NCBI GenBank assembly: GCA_037447655.1 | Contig: JBBHKE010000389.1 | Location: 1 to 64,000, forward strand | Source: Zygnema cylindricum | Lineage: Eukaryota > Streptophyta > Zygnematophyceae > Zygnematales > Zygnemataceae | DNA length: 64,000 nt | Direction of reading: 5' to 3' | Part shown: piece after piece, positions 1-10,379 of the stretch | How the letters are laid out: each line of letters begins with the position of its first letter | Numbering within the stretch: position 1 is the first letter of the stretch | Notes under the pieces: model-generated | Seen by the model: the letters and a program-made list of their open reading frames with translations, nothing else | What the model was told of the DNA's origin: nothing | The model's database searches: none | Made by a program: the position numbers and the translations under genes

Positions 1-318
1 GCTAAACTCCTATTGACGGCTAACAGTATAATCTAGATGCAAATCCAGAAAGTTACGTGGCAATCCATAATGTACCCGCCACGGAGGCTGTTGGAAACTG
101 GTCTCAGTTAACGGAATTGCAATCTTTGAAACGGTAGAACTTGGTCATTCGCCCTCCGTTAGATGCGAAATAAACTGCATTCCGCTCACTTTAGGAAATA
201 CAAGGATCTCATCCGGCTTAGTGAACTCACTCCTGCGTACTCTGAAGACCGTACAGGGTAAAAAGTGCCCGAAAATCCTTGGTGACATAAAGTTGTGCCT
301 AAGAAGCACATGAGCTTG
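1..318. other. Left flank of the retroelement array, no gene seen
   Basis: No coding pattern is convincing here. Similarity to the A-element internal region begins abruptly near 319, so this is either host sequence or an unrelated repeat joined to a truncated element. No LTR or target duplication is visible at the junction. Confidence 0.4.
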
Positions 319-1126
319 ACAAGAGAGAAAAGCACACAAAAATTCCACGGAAGCAACAGTGCATTTTTTGGGGTATAAGGGAAGTTAAGAGAATGGAGAT
401 ACTTGAGGGAATTAAAAATATAGAGGATATTTTCATAGATGTTTTGGAAACATAAAACTGGTCGCAAAGGGATACTTCAACGGATTCCGAAGTAACGGGA
501 GAAGTAAGTCTAGAGGGGGCTCCAAAAGAAAGGGGAGAAGAGGAATATTTAATGAAAGGTTTAGGGGAGGAGAAATATTTTTTGGGAATAAAAATATAAA
601 ATGATAGTGGAAAGAATTCCGTGGGAGAGAGTGAGGAAAGTTCAAAAGATGGGGTTTTTATCATGGATAAAGATATGTGTTCGGAAGATGTAGATTTTAT
701 GAGGAACTTAGAGGGGACACTTGGTTTTTGGAAAACTTTGTGGGGTAATGGATTCGCCATCACTAATGGGAGTGATGTCATTTATGAAGGTGTGCCTGTA
801 AAAGGGTTAGCATCTGGGTGTGTATTGCAGATTGGAGATGGGGCTGGCTGTTTGAATTGCAAGAGGGAAATTGGATTTAGTGTGGATGGAAAAGAAATGA
901 GGTGGATAAAATCTTTGCTCAGATTTATGAAAAGTGGGATGCTAAATAAAATATGTGATGCAATTATTATTTCGGTTCATCTAATACACTGTTTTAGATA
1001 CGAGAGTATTCTCTTAAAGTTTTATGAAAAGAAAAAGAAAAGAAAAAAAATAAAAATGAAGGGGGGGGGTGTTTGTTTGTTTGTGTGTGGGAGTTGAAAG
1101 GAAAATAAACTATAAAATAAGGGGAG
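319..1126 (+). mobile_element. Left-truncated A element: 3' part of internal region
   Basis: The segment matches 3430-4230 (the 3' internal half of the next A copy) and ends in the same purine-rich tract just before an LTR. It encodes the tail of Gag and a degenerate stretch derived from the end of reverse transcriptase and RNase H; the clearest reading frame is 621-1097. Protease, integrase and catalytic RT are absent, as in the other A and B copies. The 5' part of this copy is missing from 318 leftward, so it is a truncated member of the tandem chain. Confidence 0.75.
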
Positions 1127-2343
1127 TGTTGATATTTGAGTATTTTCTAGGTGTACATTAGGATAGAAAAAGAGCAGAGGCAGTCTGCCTTTGACTCCCT
1201 TATCCAAGCCCCCATACTTGTTGTAGTCACTGAAGACTGGATAGGGAGCTAAAGTCATGGCTGCCTGAGTTCTCCAGAGAGACAGGTAGTAGAAATTAAA
1301 AAGGTTCATCAAAAGGATCAATGGATGCAGGTAGTAGAAATTAAAAAGGTTCATCAAAAGGATCAATGGATGCAGGAAATGATCCTGATACTTGCGGACG
1401 GTCAAAGTAGTCGTTGGCTCTAGCCGTTAAGTCTAGGAAGAGTACTACACTATGTTGGGTTTGACAAGTATTTAAAGAGTTATGCGTAGACTAGTTCGTT
1501 TAACGGGAAAAACATAAGTAGTACATGGATGCGGTTTTAAATAGTACAGAGTACAGTTTTATGTTTGAAACGGATACCCCGCATTTGTTTCGGCCGCGAA
1601 ACAAATACCGCTCTTTTATTTTCAACGGCTAGAATTATAGCCGGTTTTGATCGGACGGCCACGATAGGCGCCGCGATCACGGAATAAGTACATTTGGCTT
1701 TTTACAGTCATCGCCAAGTCAAGTGACACGTGGCGTGATAACATTGGTTCGCGGAAACTCCGGCCATTGCGGGACCAAATTCGGATATGACATGTGTCGA
1801 CATTTTGGCCATGTCGTACAATGGTCGTACAAAAAGTACACCGGCACCTGTACTTTTCTGTACGACACAGCAAAGTGATTTGTGTCATACGTCAGTAGAT
1901 AGAGTTTTAGAGGAGGGATGAACTTAGAAAATTTTGGGTAGGTAGCTGCCTCTCCCAGAGAGCATCTTGTATAAAAGGCAAACTTTGGCCAGCCATAACT
2001 ATCAATTTAATAAACCATTTTCAGTGATTCTTTTTGCTGCGGACTCAAGGGAGTCCAGGCTACACAAAGGTAGTGTTGGTCAGAGTTTTAGCATGCTAGG
2101 GTGGCTGCATTTCAAAGGAAAAGTCAAAGTGGGTGAATGTGTCCAAAACTTATATTCTAACTTTGCATTATGTGGTGGAACTGAGCACACATAAAGTCTT
2201 ATTTCACAGGGGTGAAGCTATATTGGGTTTTTGATTGTCAAGGGGTGAGTCATTTATGTTTATATCAACTTGGAGTCGGCACTATCTAGATTAGCTTCTT
2301 TTGGTCTGCGATTTCTGTGGGCAATGAAGCACACATAGTTTCA
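1127..2343 (+). repeat. A-family LTR (copy A1)
   Basis: The LTR starts TGTTGATATTTGAG right after the polypurine tract AAAATAAGGGGAG and ends AGTTTCA right before the primer site. It is 1,217 bp, 45 bp longer than copy A2, because a 45-bp unit (1283-1327) is duplicated in tandem (1328-1372). A TATA box (TATAAAAG, 1970-1977) and a leader hairpin (GGACTC/GAGTCC, 2041-2056) are present. An antisense tRNA-like T-arm lies about 200 bp from the LTR start, near the duplicated unit. Confidence 0.9.
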
Positions 2344-2358
2344 GGTTATGATCCCACC
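2344..2358 (+). other. Primer-binding site, anticodon-arm type (two changes)
   Basis: GGTTATGATCCCACC abuts the LTR end. It equals the site of B and C elements (GGTTATGGGCCCACC) except for two bases. The unchanged form is complementary to the anticodon arm of plant initiator tRNA-Met as I recall that tRNA. Its ATG (2348) opens the gag frame. Confidence 0.65.
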
Positions 2359-3564
2359 ATCTAGGGTGCCTATGTTTGATGGAACACACTTCACTTATTG
2401 GGAGTTTACGATGGAGGGATTGCTTTTCAAAAAGCACTTATGGGGAATTGTTTCGAGACAAGTGAGGTGTACACCACCGGCTTTGGAGGAACTCACTACA
2501 GAGATTCATCTAGGGCTACCCAGAAAACGAACCGTATTTTAGATGCAACGGAAGGTGAAGGGAAAAATATTGCCATGGAAGGGGAAAAAGGGGAGAAGGA
2601 TAAAGCGACACCTATGGTGAGGGGAGCTAGGATCTCCGCCACAGCTCCACTTCGAGGGGTTATAAGTAAAACTGAAGAAAATGATAGTAAAATTTGGGAG
2701 TATAAAAACACTATAGCAAAACATCTCATACTTAGAAATGTGTCTAAGTCCATAGCTATCACTCTTTTGAATCTAACCAAGTCTTCCAAAATTTGGGAAG
2801 CACTAAGTCAGATTTATAAGAGTGAAACTATTCAGAGGCAGCAGTTAGTAAAACAGGAAATAAATGACTATGTTTATAAAGGCGGTAACATGATAGAGTT
2901 TTGCAATGATATTGCTGCGTTATATGTTGAGCTTGCTAGTGCGGGATATGTAGAATCTGAGGAGAGAAAGATTAATACACTACTCATGAAACTCCCAGAT
3001 GAGTACGAAAACATCATTTGTCGTATGCAGGCAATGGATGGCTCCTCATGGACTTGGAGCTTTACCATGGGGATAATTCTTGTGAGGGAAAGCACTTTGG
3101 AGCCTCGTAGGGGAAGTGACAGGGTGAATGCATTTACAGCTGGTGGTGATTTGCGGAAACGTGATGAGAGGAACGGTGGTGACGAGCAGAAGGGTGATGA
3201 GAGGAAGAAAGACAAAGGTAAACCTTATCGGAACTTCGGTGGAAAGAGAGGGATAGGAAAAGAAAGGGGAGCTTTGAAAAAGAGGGTTTGCTTCTTTTGT
3301 AGGGAACCGGGTCATTATATAGAGGAATGCCCTTGTTTGGAAGAACTTAGAAGTTGGAATGTGATTGAGGAGGAAGAAGGGGAAGAGGATGAAAATATGT
3401 TGGAGCTTCTTCGCATCAATAGTATGGGGAAGAGAGAAAAGCACACAGAAATTCCACGGAAGCAACAGTGGGTTTTTGGGGGTATAAGGGAAGGTAAGAG
3501 AATGGAGATACTTGAGGGAATTAAAAATATTGAGGATATTTTCATAGATGTTTTGGAAACATAA
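2348..3564 (+). pseudogene. A-element gag (frameshifted)
   Basis: This is a Ty1/copia-type Gag. The N-terminal capsid start reads MIPPSRVPMFDGTHFTYWEF and aligns with the C-element Gag (MGPPSRVPTFNGSRFIYWEA). The reading frame moves from the 2348 frame to the 2398 frame around 2470-2540, where this copy has one base fewer than the B element. The second frame then runs to 3564 and contains a CCHC zinc knuckle, CFFCREPGHYIEECP (3289-3330), for RNA binding. The same frameshift is in copy A2, so it predates the duplication of the unit. Acidic and lysine/arginine-rich stretches flank the knuckle. As it stands the frame cannot give full-length Gag. Confidence 0.8.
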
Positions 3565-4230
3565 AACTGGTCGCAAAGGGAGACTTCAACGAATTCCGAA
3601 GTAAGGGGAGAAGTAAGTCCAGAGGGGGCTCCAAAGGATAGGGGAGAAGAGGAATATTTGATGAAAGGTTTAGGGGAGGAGAAATATTTTTTGGGAATAA
3701 AAATATAAAGTGATAGTGGAAAGAATTCCGTGGGAGAGAGTGAGGAAAGTTCAGAAAATGGGGTTTTTATCATGGACAAAGATATAAGTTCGGAAGATGT
3801 AGATTTTATGAGGAACTAAGTGGGGACACTTGGTTTTTGGAAAAAATTGTGGGGTAATGGATTCGCCATCACTAATGGGAGTGATGTCATTTATGAAGGT
3901 GTGCCTGTAAAATGGTTAAAATCTCGGTGTGTATTGCAGATTGGAGATGGGGTTGGCTGTTTGAATTGCAAGAGGGAAATGGATTTAGTGTGGATGGAAA
4001 AGAAATGAGGTGGATTAAATCTTTGCTCACATTTATGAAAAGTGGGATGCTAAATAAAATATGTGATGCAATTATTATTTTGGTTCATCAAATACATTGT
4101 TTTAGATACGAGAGTATTCTCTTAAAGTTTTATCAAAAGAAAAATAAAAGAAAAAAAAAATTGAAGGGGGGGGTGTTTGTTTGTTTGTATATGGGAGTTG
4201 AAAGGAAAATAGACTATAAAATAAGAGGAG
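3565..4230 (+). pseudogene. A-element RT-end/RNase H relic and polypurine tract
   Basis: Downstream of gag the sequence still matches, in order, the end of the C-element RT (the LGEAKYILGIQ region) and its RNase H (the ITTWSDASYGDAP region), but with stops and with RNase H acidic residues replaced. Protease, integrase and the RT palm are missing. The segment ends at the purine tract before the LTR at 4231. In copy B the equivalent stretch is still an open frame (15935-16954). Confidence 0.7.
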
Positions 4231-5402
4231 TGTTGATATTTGAGTATTTTCTAGGTGTACATTAGGATAGAAAAAGAGCAGAGGCAGTCTGCCTTCGACT
4301 CCCTTATCCAAGCCCCCATACTTGTTGTAGTCACTGAAGACTTGATAGGGAGCTAAAGTCATGGCTGCCTGAGTTCTCCAGAAAGACAGGTAGTAGAAAT
4401 TAAGAAGGTTCATCAAAAGGATCAATGGACGCAGGAATTGATCCTGATACTTGCGGACGGTCAAAGTAGTCGTTGGTTCTAGCTGTTAAGTCTAAGAAGA
4501 GTACTACACTATGTTGGGTTTGACAAGTATTTAAAGAGTTATGCGTAGACTAGTTGTTTAACGGGAAAAATATACGTAGTACATGGATGCAGTTTTAAAT
4601 AGTACGGAGTACGGTTTTATGTCTAAAACGGATACCGCGCATTTGTTTCGGCCGCAAAACAAATACCGCGCTTTTATTTTCAACGGCTAGAATTATAGTC
4701 GGTTTTGATCGGATGGCCACGATAGGCGCCGCGATCACGGAATAAGTACATTTGACTTTTTACGATCATCGCCACGTCAAGTGACACGTGGCATGATAAC
4801 ATTAGTTCGCGGCAACTTCGGAGATTGCGAGAACAAATCCAGATATGACATGTGTCGACATTTTGGCCATGTCGTACGATGACCGTACAGAAAGTACACC
4901 AGCACCTACACTTTTCTGTACGACACAGTAAAGTGATTAGTGCCGAACGTCAATAGATAGATTTTTAGGGGAGAGATAGGACTTATAAAATTTTGGGTAG
5001 GTAGCTGCCTCTCCCAGAGAGCATCTTGTATAAAAGGCAAACTTTGGCCAGCCATAACTATCAATTTACTAAACCATTTTCAGTGATTCTTTTTGCTGCG
5101 GACTCAAGGGAGTCCAGGCTACACAAGGATGTAGTCGGTCAGAGTTTTAGCCTGCCAGGGTGGCTGCATTTTAAAGGAAAAGTCAAAGTGGGTGAATGTG
5201 TCCAAAACTCATATTCTAACTTTGCATTCTGTGGTGGCACTGAGCACACAGAAAGTCTTATTTCACAGGGTTGAAGCTATATTGGGTTTTTGATTGTCAA
5301 GGGGTGAGTCATTTATGTTTATATCAACTTGGAGTCGGCACTATCTAGATTAGCTTCTTTTGGTCTGCGATTTCTGTGGGCAATGGAGCACACATAGTTT
5401 CA
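4231..5402 (+). repeat. A-family LTR (copy A2)
   Basis: The LTR runs from TGTTGATATTTGAG to AGTTTCA, 1,172 bp. It sits between two internal regions in the same orientation, so it is both the 3' LTR of one unit and the 5' LTR of the next. TATAAAAG is at 5029-5036. The antisense T-arm-like palindrome CAGGAATTGATCCTG is at 4432-4446. The short ATG frame at the LTR end reads into a stop (ACA-TAG) before the primer site. Confidence 0.9.
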
Positions 5403-6458
5403 GGTTATGATCCCACCATCTAGGGTGCCTATGTTTGATGGAACACACTTCACTTATTGGGAGTTTACGATGGAGGGATTGCTTTTCAAAAAGCACTTAT
5501 GGAGAATTGTTTCGGGACAAGTGAGGTGTACACCACCGGCTTTGGAGGAACTCACTACAGAGATTCATCTAGGGCTACCCAGAAAACGAACCGTATTTTA
5601 GATGCAACGGAAGGTGAAGGGAAAAATATTGCCATGGAAGGGGAAAAAGGGGAGAAGGATAAAGGGACACCTATGGTGAGGGGAGCTAGGATCTCCGCCA
5701 CAGCTCCACTTCGAGGGGTTATAAGTAAAACTGAAGAAAATGATAGTAAAATTTGGGAGTATAAAAACACTATAGCAAAACATCTCATACTTAGAAATGT
5801 GTCTAAGTCCATAGCTATCACTCTTTTGAATCTAACCAAGTCTTCCAAAATTTGGGAAGCACTAAGTCAGATTTATAAGAGTGAAACTATTCAGAGGCAG
5901 CAGTTAGTAAAACAGGAAATAAATGACTATGTTTATAAAGGCGGTAACATGATAGAGTTTTGCAATGATATTGCTGCGTTATATGTTGAGCTTGCTAGTG
6001 CGGGATATGTAGAATCTGAGGAGAGAAAGATTAATACACTACTCATGAAACTCCCAGATGAGTACGAAAACATCATTTGTCATATGCAGGCAATGGATGG
6101 CTCCTCATGGACTTCGAGCTTTACCATGAGGATAATTCTTGTGAGGGAAAGCACTTTGGAGCCTCGTAGGGGAAGTGACAGGGTGAATGCATTTACAGCT
6201 GGTGGTGATTTGCGGAAACGTGATGAGAGGAACGGTGGTGACGAGCAAAAGCGTGATGAGAGGAAGAAAGACAAAGGTAAACCTTATCAGAACTTCTGTG
6301 GAAAGAGAGGGATAGGAAAAGAAAGGGGAGCTTTGAAAAAGGGGGTTTGCTTTTTTTTTTAGGGAACCGGGTCATTATATAGAGGAATGCCCTTGTTTGG
6401 AAGAACTTAGATGTTGGAATGTGATTGAGGAGGAAGGAGGGGAAGAGGATGAAAATAT
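5403..6458 (+). pseudogene. A2 gag, cut by insertion of element B
   Basis: Primer-like site GGTTATGATCCCACC (5403-5417) is followed by gag almost identical to 2348-3400, including the shared early frameshift; the main frame is 5457-6362. A T-run at 6349-6360 replaces part of the zinc-knuckle codons and ends the frame. The sequence stops at GAAAATAT, where element B begins. The remainder resumes at 18151 with AATATGTTGGAGC, so AATAT (6454-6458 and 18151-18155) is the 5-bp target duplication. Confidence 0.85.
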
Positions 6459-7640
6459 TGTTGATATTTGTGTATTTTCTAGGTCTGTAATAGGATAGAA
6501 AAAAGGCAGAGGCAGTCTGCCTTTAACTCCCCTCTCTAAGCCCCCACACTTGTTGTAGTCACTAAAGGCTGGATAGGGAGCTAGAGCCATGAGTGCCTAA
6601 GCTCTTTAGAGAAGACAGGGGGTAAATTGGTAATACTTACAAAAAGGTATTTGACGGACCCATGATTTGATCCAGGTACCTATCGTTTGTCAGTTCGCCA
6701 TTAGCCGGTGACTTTATCCATTTAGACTAGAGCTGGTTTTACGACGTATGGGGTTTGATAATTATTTAGATAGTTACACGTAGACTAGTTCATTTAACTG
6801 GAAATATATATGTATTGCATAGATACAGTTATGTATAGTACGGAGTACAGATTTATTTATTGAAACGGATAACGCGCATTTGGTTCGACCGCGAAACAAA
6901 TACCGCGCGTCTATTTTCAACGGCTAGCAATATAGCCGGATTTGATCGGACGGCCACGATAGGCGCCGCGATCACGGGATATGTACTTTTGGCGGTTTGC
7001 GGTCATCGCCACATAGGATGACACATGGCACGTCAACATTGGATTGCGGCGACACCGTAGATTACAGAAACAAATAGATATATGACATGTGTTAACATTT
7101 CAGCCATATCGTACGATTGTCGTACAGAAAGTACACCGACACTTGTACTTATCTATACGGTACAGTGATGTGATTGGTGCCGTAGGTCAGTAGATAGGGT
7201 CTTAGAGTGAGAATAGGACTTAGAATTTTTTGAGTAGCTAGTCGCCTCTCCCAGAGAGCATCTTGTATAAATGGCTATCTTTGGGCAGCCATAACTATCA
7301 ATTTACTTGACCATTTTCAGTGATTCTTTTTGCTGCGGACTCAGGGGAGTCCACGCTACATAGGGGTGTAGTCGGTCAGAGTTTTTTTCTGCCAAGGTGG
7401 CTGCATTTCTAAGGGAAAGTCAAAGTGGGTGAATGTGTCCAAATCTCATATTCTAACTTTGCATTCTGTGGTGGAACTGAGCACACAGAAAGTGTTATTT
7501 CACAGGGGTGAATGTATATTGGGGTTCTGACTGTCAAGGGGTCAGTCACTTGGTTTTATATCAACTTGGAGTCGGCACTATCTAGATTAGCTTCTTTGGA
7601 TCTGCACACTCTGAGGGCCAATGGAGGTCTCAGAGTTTCA
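6459..7640 (+). repeat. B element 5' LTR
   Basis: TGTTGATATTTGTG to AGTTTCA, 1,182 bp, paired with 16968-18150 (1,183 bp). By eye the two LTRs differ by dozens of bases, more than the LTR pair of the nested C1, consistent with B being older. TATA box TATAAAT at 7266-7272, leader hairpin GGACTC/GAGTCC at 7337-7352. Confidence 0.9.
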
Positions 7641-7837
7641 GGTTATGGGCCCACCATCTAGGGTGCCTATGTTCGATGGAACAGACTTCACCTATTGGGA
7701 GTTTACAATGGCGGGATTGCTTTTTGAGAAACACTTATGGGGAATTGTTTCGGGACAAGTGAGATGTCCGCCACATGGCTTTGGAGAAGCTTACTATGGA
7801 GATTCATCTGAGGCTGCCCAGAATATCAACAGGAGGT
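7621..7837 (+). pseudogene. B element gag, 5' part (interrupted by C1)
   Basis: The frame begins at an ATG inside the LTR (7621) or at the ATG of the primer site (7645), and reads through the LTR end without a stop, MEVSEFQVMGPPSRVPMFDG. The following FTYWEF and LWGIVSGQV blocks are the conserved copia Gag start. It keeps the base that A copies lost, so its frame continues into the residues that are frameshifted in A. It is cut at 7837 by the C1 LTR and resumes at 15239. Confidence 0.8.
7641..7655 (+). other. Primer-binding site for initiator tRNA-Met anticodon arm
   Basis: GGTTATGGGCCCACC directly follows the LTR terminal CA. All 15 bases are complementary to the anticodon stem-loop of plant initiator tRNA-Met. 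The ATG pairs with the CAU anticodon and is in frame with gag. Confidence 0.75.
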
Positions 7838-8840
7838 TGTTGAAATAAGTAGTTTTTTGTATTTTCTAGTTTAAAATAAATTAGTGGAAACATATATAAG
7901 AAATGATGGCAGCCTGCCTCCATCTCTTCTCTCTCTCCCCCATACTTGTTGTAGTCACTGAAAGAGAGAGAGAGCGATGGAGCCATGGCTGCCTCAGCTC
8001 CATAGGAAGGACTAAAGAGTGACTTAAGTCACTCTCAACAAAAGGTTGAGTCCGGCAGGACTCGAACCCCCGACCGGTAGAGCGCGGCGTAGCCGTTAGC
8101 TCTAACCTGTCTGTCGTAGAAGTCCGTTAGATTATATAGGGTTTCATTCATATATAAACTGTTGTATAGTACCGAAATGATCTAACTGGAATATGAAACG
8201 AAACGAACATAGAACTTGTTACGGTTTAGTGCGAAACGTCATTTCGCACGAAACAAATGAAACAGACACTTTTAACGATCGACATTTAATGTCGGATTTA
8301 ATCCGACGGCGCACGTCGTCGCCGAGATCGCGGAATGGTCACTTTGGATTTTATGGACGTGGCATGACGTGGCGCCGCGTGGAAGGATGACATTCGGTCG
8401 CGGGAATTCTGGAGGAAGTACGGACAAGTGGAAAAATGACACGCGTCCACTCAAGAGCCTTGTCATACACCGGCCGTACAGAAAGTACATCGGCCATAGT
8501 ACCTTTCTGTACTTTACAGTAATACGATTGGTTCGTACTTTAGTAGATAGGGGTTGTGAGAGGGATTTAGGACTTAGGAAATATTTGGTAGACAGACACC
8601 TCTCTCTAAGAGAGCTTTGTATAAATTAGCATTTTTGCCGGCTCATAACTTATCGCCTGGTTGGCCGTTTTCAGTGATTCTTTTTGCTACGGACTCAGGG
8701 GAGTCCAAGCTACACAGGGGTGCAGTCAAATTCTCAGTTTGCCTTCTAGGGCAGAAGTGGTCGTGGCTTAAAGTGGGTTAGTTAAATACTATCTAGAGGC
8801 TTCCTGTATTCTGTAGTCCAATGGAGGACACATAATTGCA
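7838..8840 (+). repeat. C1 5' LTR
   Basis: TGTTGAAATAAGTAG to TAATTGCA, 1,003 bp, paired with 14235-15238. By eye the pair differs at roughly 15-20 positions, fewer than the B pair. TATA box TATAAATT at 8620-8627; hairpin GGACTCAGGGGAGTCC at 8691-8706. GA/CT-rich runs near 7920-7975 flank the conserved block CATACTTGTTGTAGTCACTG. Confidence 0.9.
8040..8110 (-). other. Antisense tRNA-like module inside the C LTR
   Basis: Read on the minus strand this stretch has a D-arm-like GGTTAGAGC (8107-8099), a perfect Pol III B box GGTTCGAGTCC (8068-8058) about 39 nt later, and a TTTT run shortly after, the layout of a tRNA gene. A full cloverleaf does not form: the acceptor and D stems do not pair well. 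It is present in all C LTRs and has structural counterparts at the same place in A, B and the solo LTR. It is therefore an LTR component, not a stand-alone tRNA gene. Confidence 0.6.
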
Positions 8841-8855
8841 GGTTATGGGCCCACC
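8841..8855 (+). other. C1 primer-binding site (half-tRNA type)
   Basis: GGTTATGGGCCCACC abuts the 5' LTR. It is complementary to the anticodon arm of plant initiator tRNA-Met, not to its 3' end (TGGTATCAGAGC), which is the usual plant copia primer site and is the one used by elements D and the chromovirus in this window. Confidence 0.75.
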
Positions 8856-9329
8856 CTCTAGGGTGCCAACCTTCAATAGATCTGGGTTCATCTATTGGGA
8901 AGCCATGATGATGGGAGCTTTGTGTGAAAAACGATACTGGGGTATCGTCAGTGGACAAGTGAAACGTCCACCTTCGGGAACTCCACCAGGATTTAGGGGA
9001 GTAAGGTTTTCTGCAACAACGGCTGCCTCAGCCGAGGAGGCAGATGATGGGGACAGCAGTGTGTCCGAAAAGGAGAAAGGGAAGGAGACACCCCTCACTC
9101 CTATTGCCACAGTATCGGGAACGGCGACCGTGAAGACCGTGGAGAATGATACTCAAATGTGGGAGGATGTAAACATGGCTGCCAATAACTTCATTTTGAG
9201 GCACCTCACTCAAGGTTTGGTCACTCCTCATCTTCACATTTACAAGGCAGAGGAATTGTGGGAGAGTTAAGTGGAGATTTATAGAGCTGGAACTATTCAA
9301 GAGCTCCAGTTGGCTGAGCAAAAGCTATT
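8845..9329 (+). pseudogene. C1 gag, 5' part (stop codon, then nested LTR)
   Basis: The frame starts at the ATG of the primer site (MGPPSRVPTFNRSGFIYWEA). The ATG upstream in the LTR (8821) meets a TAA after four codons in this copy. The capsid frame runs to a stop at 9268-9270; copy C2 reads on at this point (ELWVSLVEIYRAG). It continues as homologous sequence to 9329 where the reversed solo LTR enters. The downstream frame resumes after 10376 and is joined to pol. Confidence 0.8.
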
Positions 9330-10376
9330 TGCAATTCTGTGTCCTCCATTGGACCACAGAATACAGGAAGCCTCTAGATAGTATTTAACTAACCCACTTT
9401 AAGCCACAACCACTGCTGCCCAAGAAGGCAAACTGACAATTTGACTGCACCTTTGTGTAGCCTGGACTCCCCTGAGTCCGTAGAAAAAAGAATCACTGAA
9501 AAAGGCCAACCAGACGATAAGTTATAGGGTGGCAAAGATGCCAATTTATACAAACTCTCTGAGAGAGAGGACTATCTACCTAAATTTTCCTAAGTCCTAG
9601 TTTTTCCTAATTCCCTCTCACAGCTCCTATCTACTGCCTGTACGAACCAATCACAAAACTGTATAGTACTAGAAAGTACTACTGCCGATGTACTTTCTGT
9701 ACGGCCTCTATACGACAAGGCCATAAGTGGACGCGTGTATACTTTCCACTCATCCGTACGTTCCTCGAAATTCCCGCGACCGAATGATGTCTCCCCACGT
9801 GGCGCCAGGTGATGCCACGTCACTAAATGCCAAAGTGACCACTCCGGGATTTCGGCGATGATGTGCGCCGTTGGATTATATGCGAAACGTAATCTTGGCC
9901 GGAATAAATACTTGCGCGATATTTGTTCCGATGTAGAAATAAAATGCGTGGTATCCGTTTTGAATTAGCGTCGTACGACGTACTTTATAAAACTGTATAT
10001 ATGTACGCCGTAAACAGTTTTAGTTAAATGAACTTTATACTTTCGAAATAAATATATATCTATCACATACCATAGCACTTAGCATTGGTCCTAGTCTATT
10101 AGGATAAAGCTGACCGCTACCGGTCGATTTGACGAACCGCAGGTACCGAGATCAAATCTCTGGTCCGTCAAGTATATTTTTAGTAACCTACTAAAAATAG
10201 CTGTCTGTTGAACTAAGGCAGCCATGGATCAACCTCTCTCTCTTTCCTTCAGTGACTACAACAAGTATGGGGGCTAGAGAGCGGAGGTGGAGGCAGGCTG
10301 TCCGTCCTTTTCTTTTTCCTTTTATAAAAACATATTTAAACCTAGAAAATACTCTAGAAATCTATAAATTTCAACA
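9330..10376 (-). repeat. Reversed C-type solo LTR inside C1 gag
   Basis: TGCAATTCTGTG to AATTTCAACA is a complete C-type LTR in reverse orientation, 1,047 bp, with no internal region. CTATT flanks it at 9325-9329 and 10377-10381, a perfect target duplication, so it arose by insertion and LTR-LTR recombination. Its sequence differs clearly from both C1 LTRs, so it is another subfamily. Its tRNA-like module reads forward on the plus strand at 10102-10163 (GGATAAAGC, then T-arm CCGAG-ATCAAAT-CTCTGG, then a T-run). Confidence 0.9.
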
Positions 10377-10379
10377 CTA

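Noticed and set aside
299-781. Ser/Pro/Phe-rich minus-strand frames opposite A-element gag (also 3046-3779, 15976-16245)
   Set aside because: They are the complement of purine-rich gag coding sequence, recur wherever gag does, and have no domain.
8040-8110. A genuine tRNA gene
   Set aside because: A and B boxes look good, but acceptor and D stems do not pair and the sequence is part of every LTR copy.
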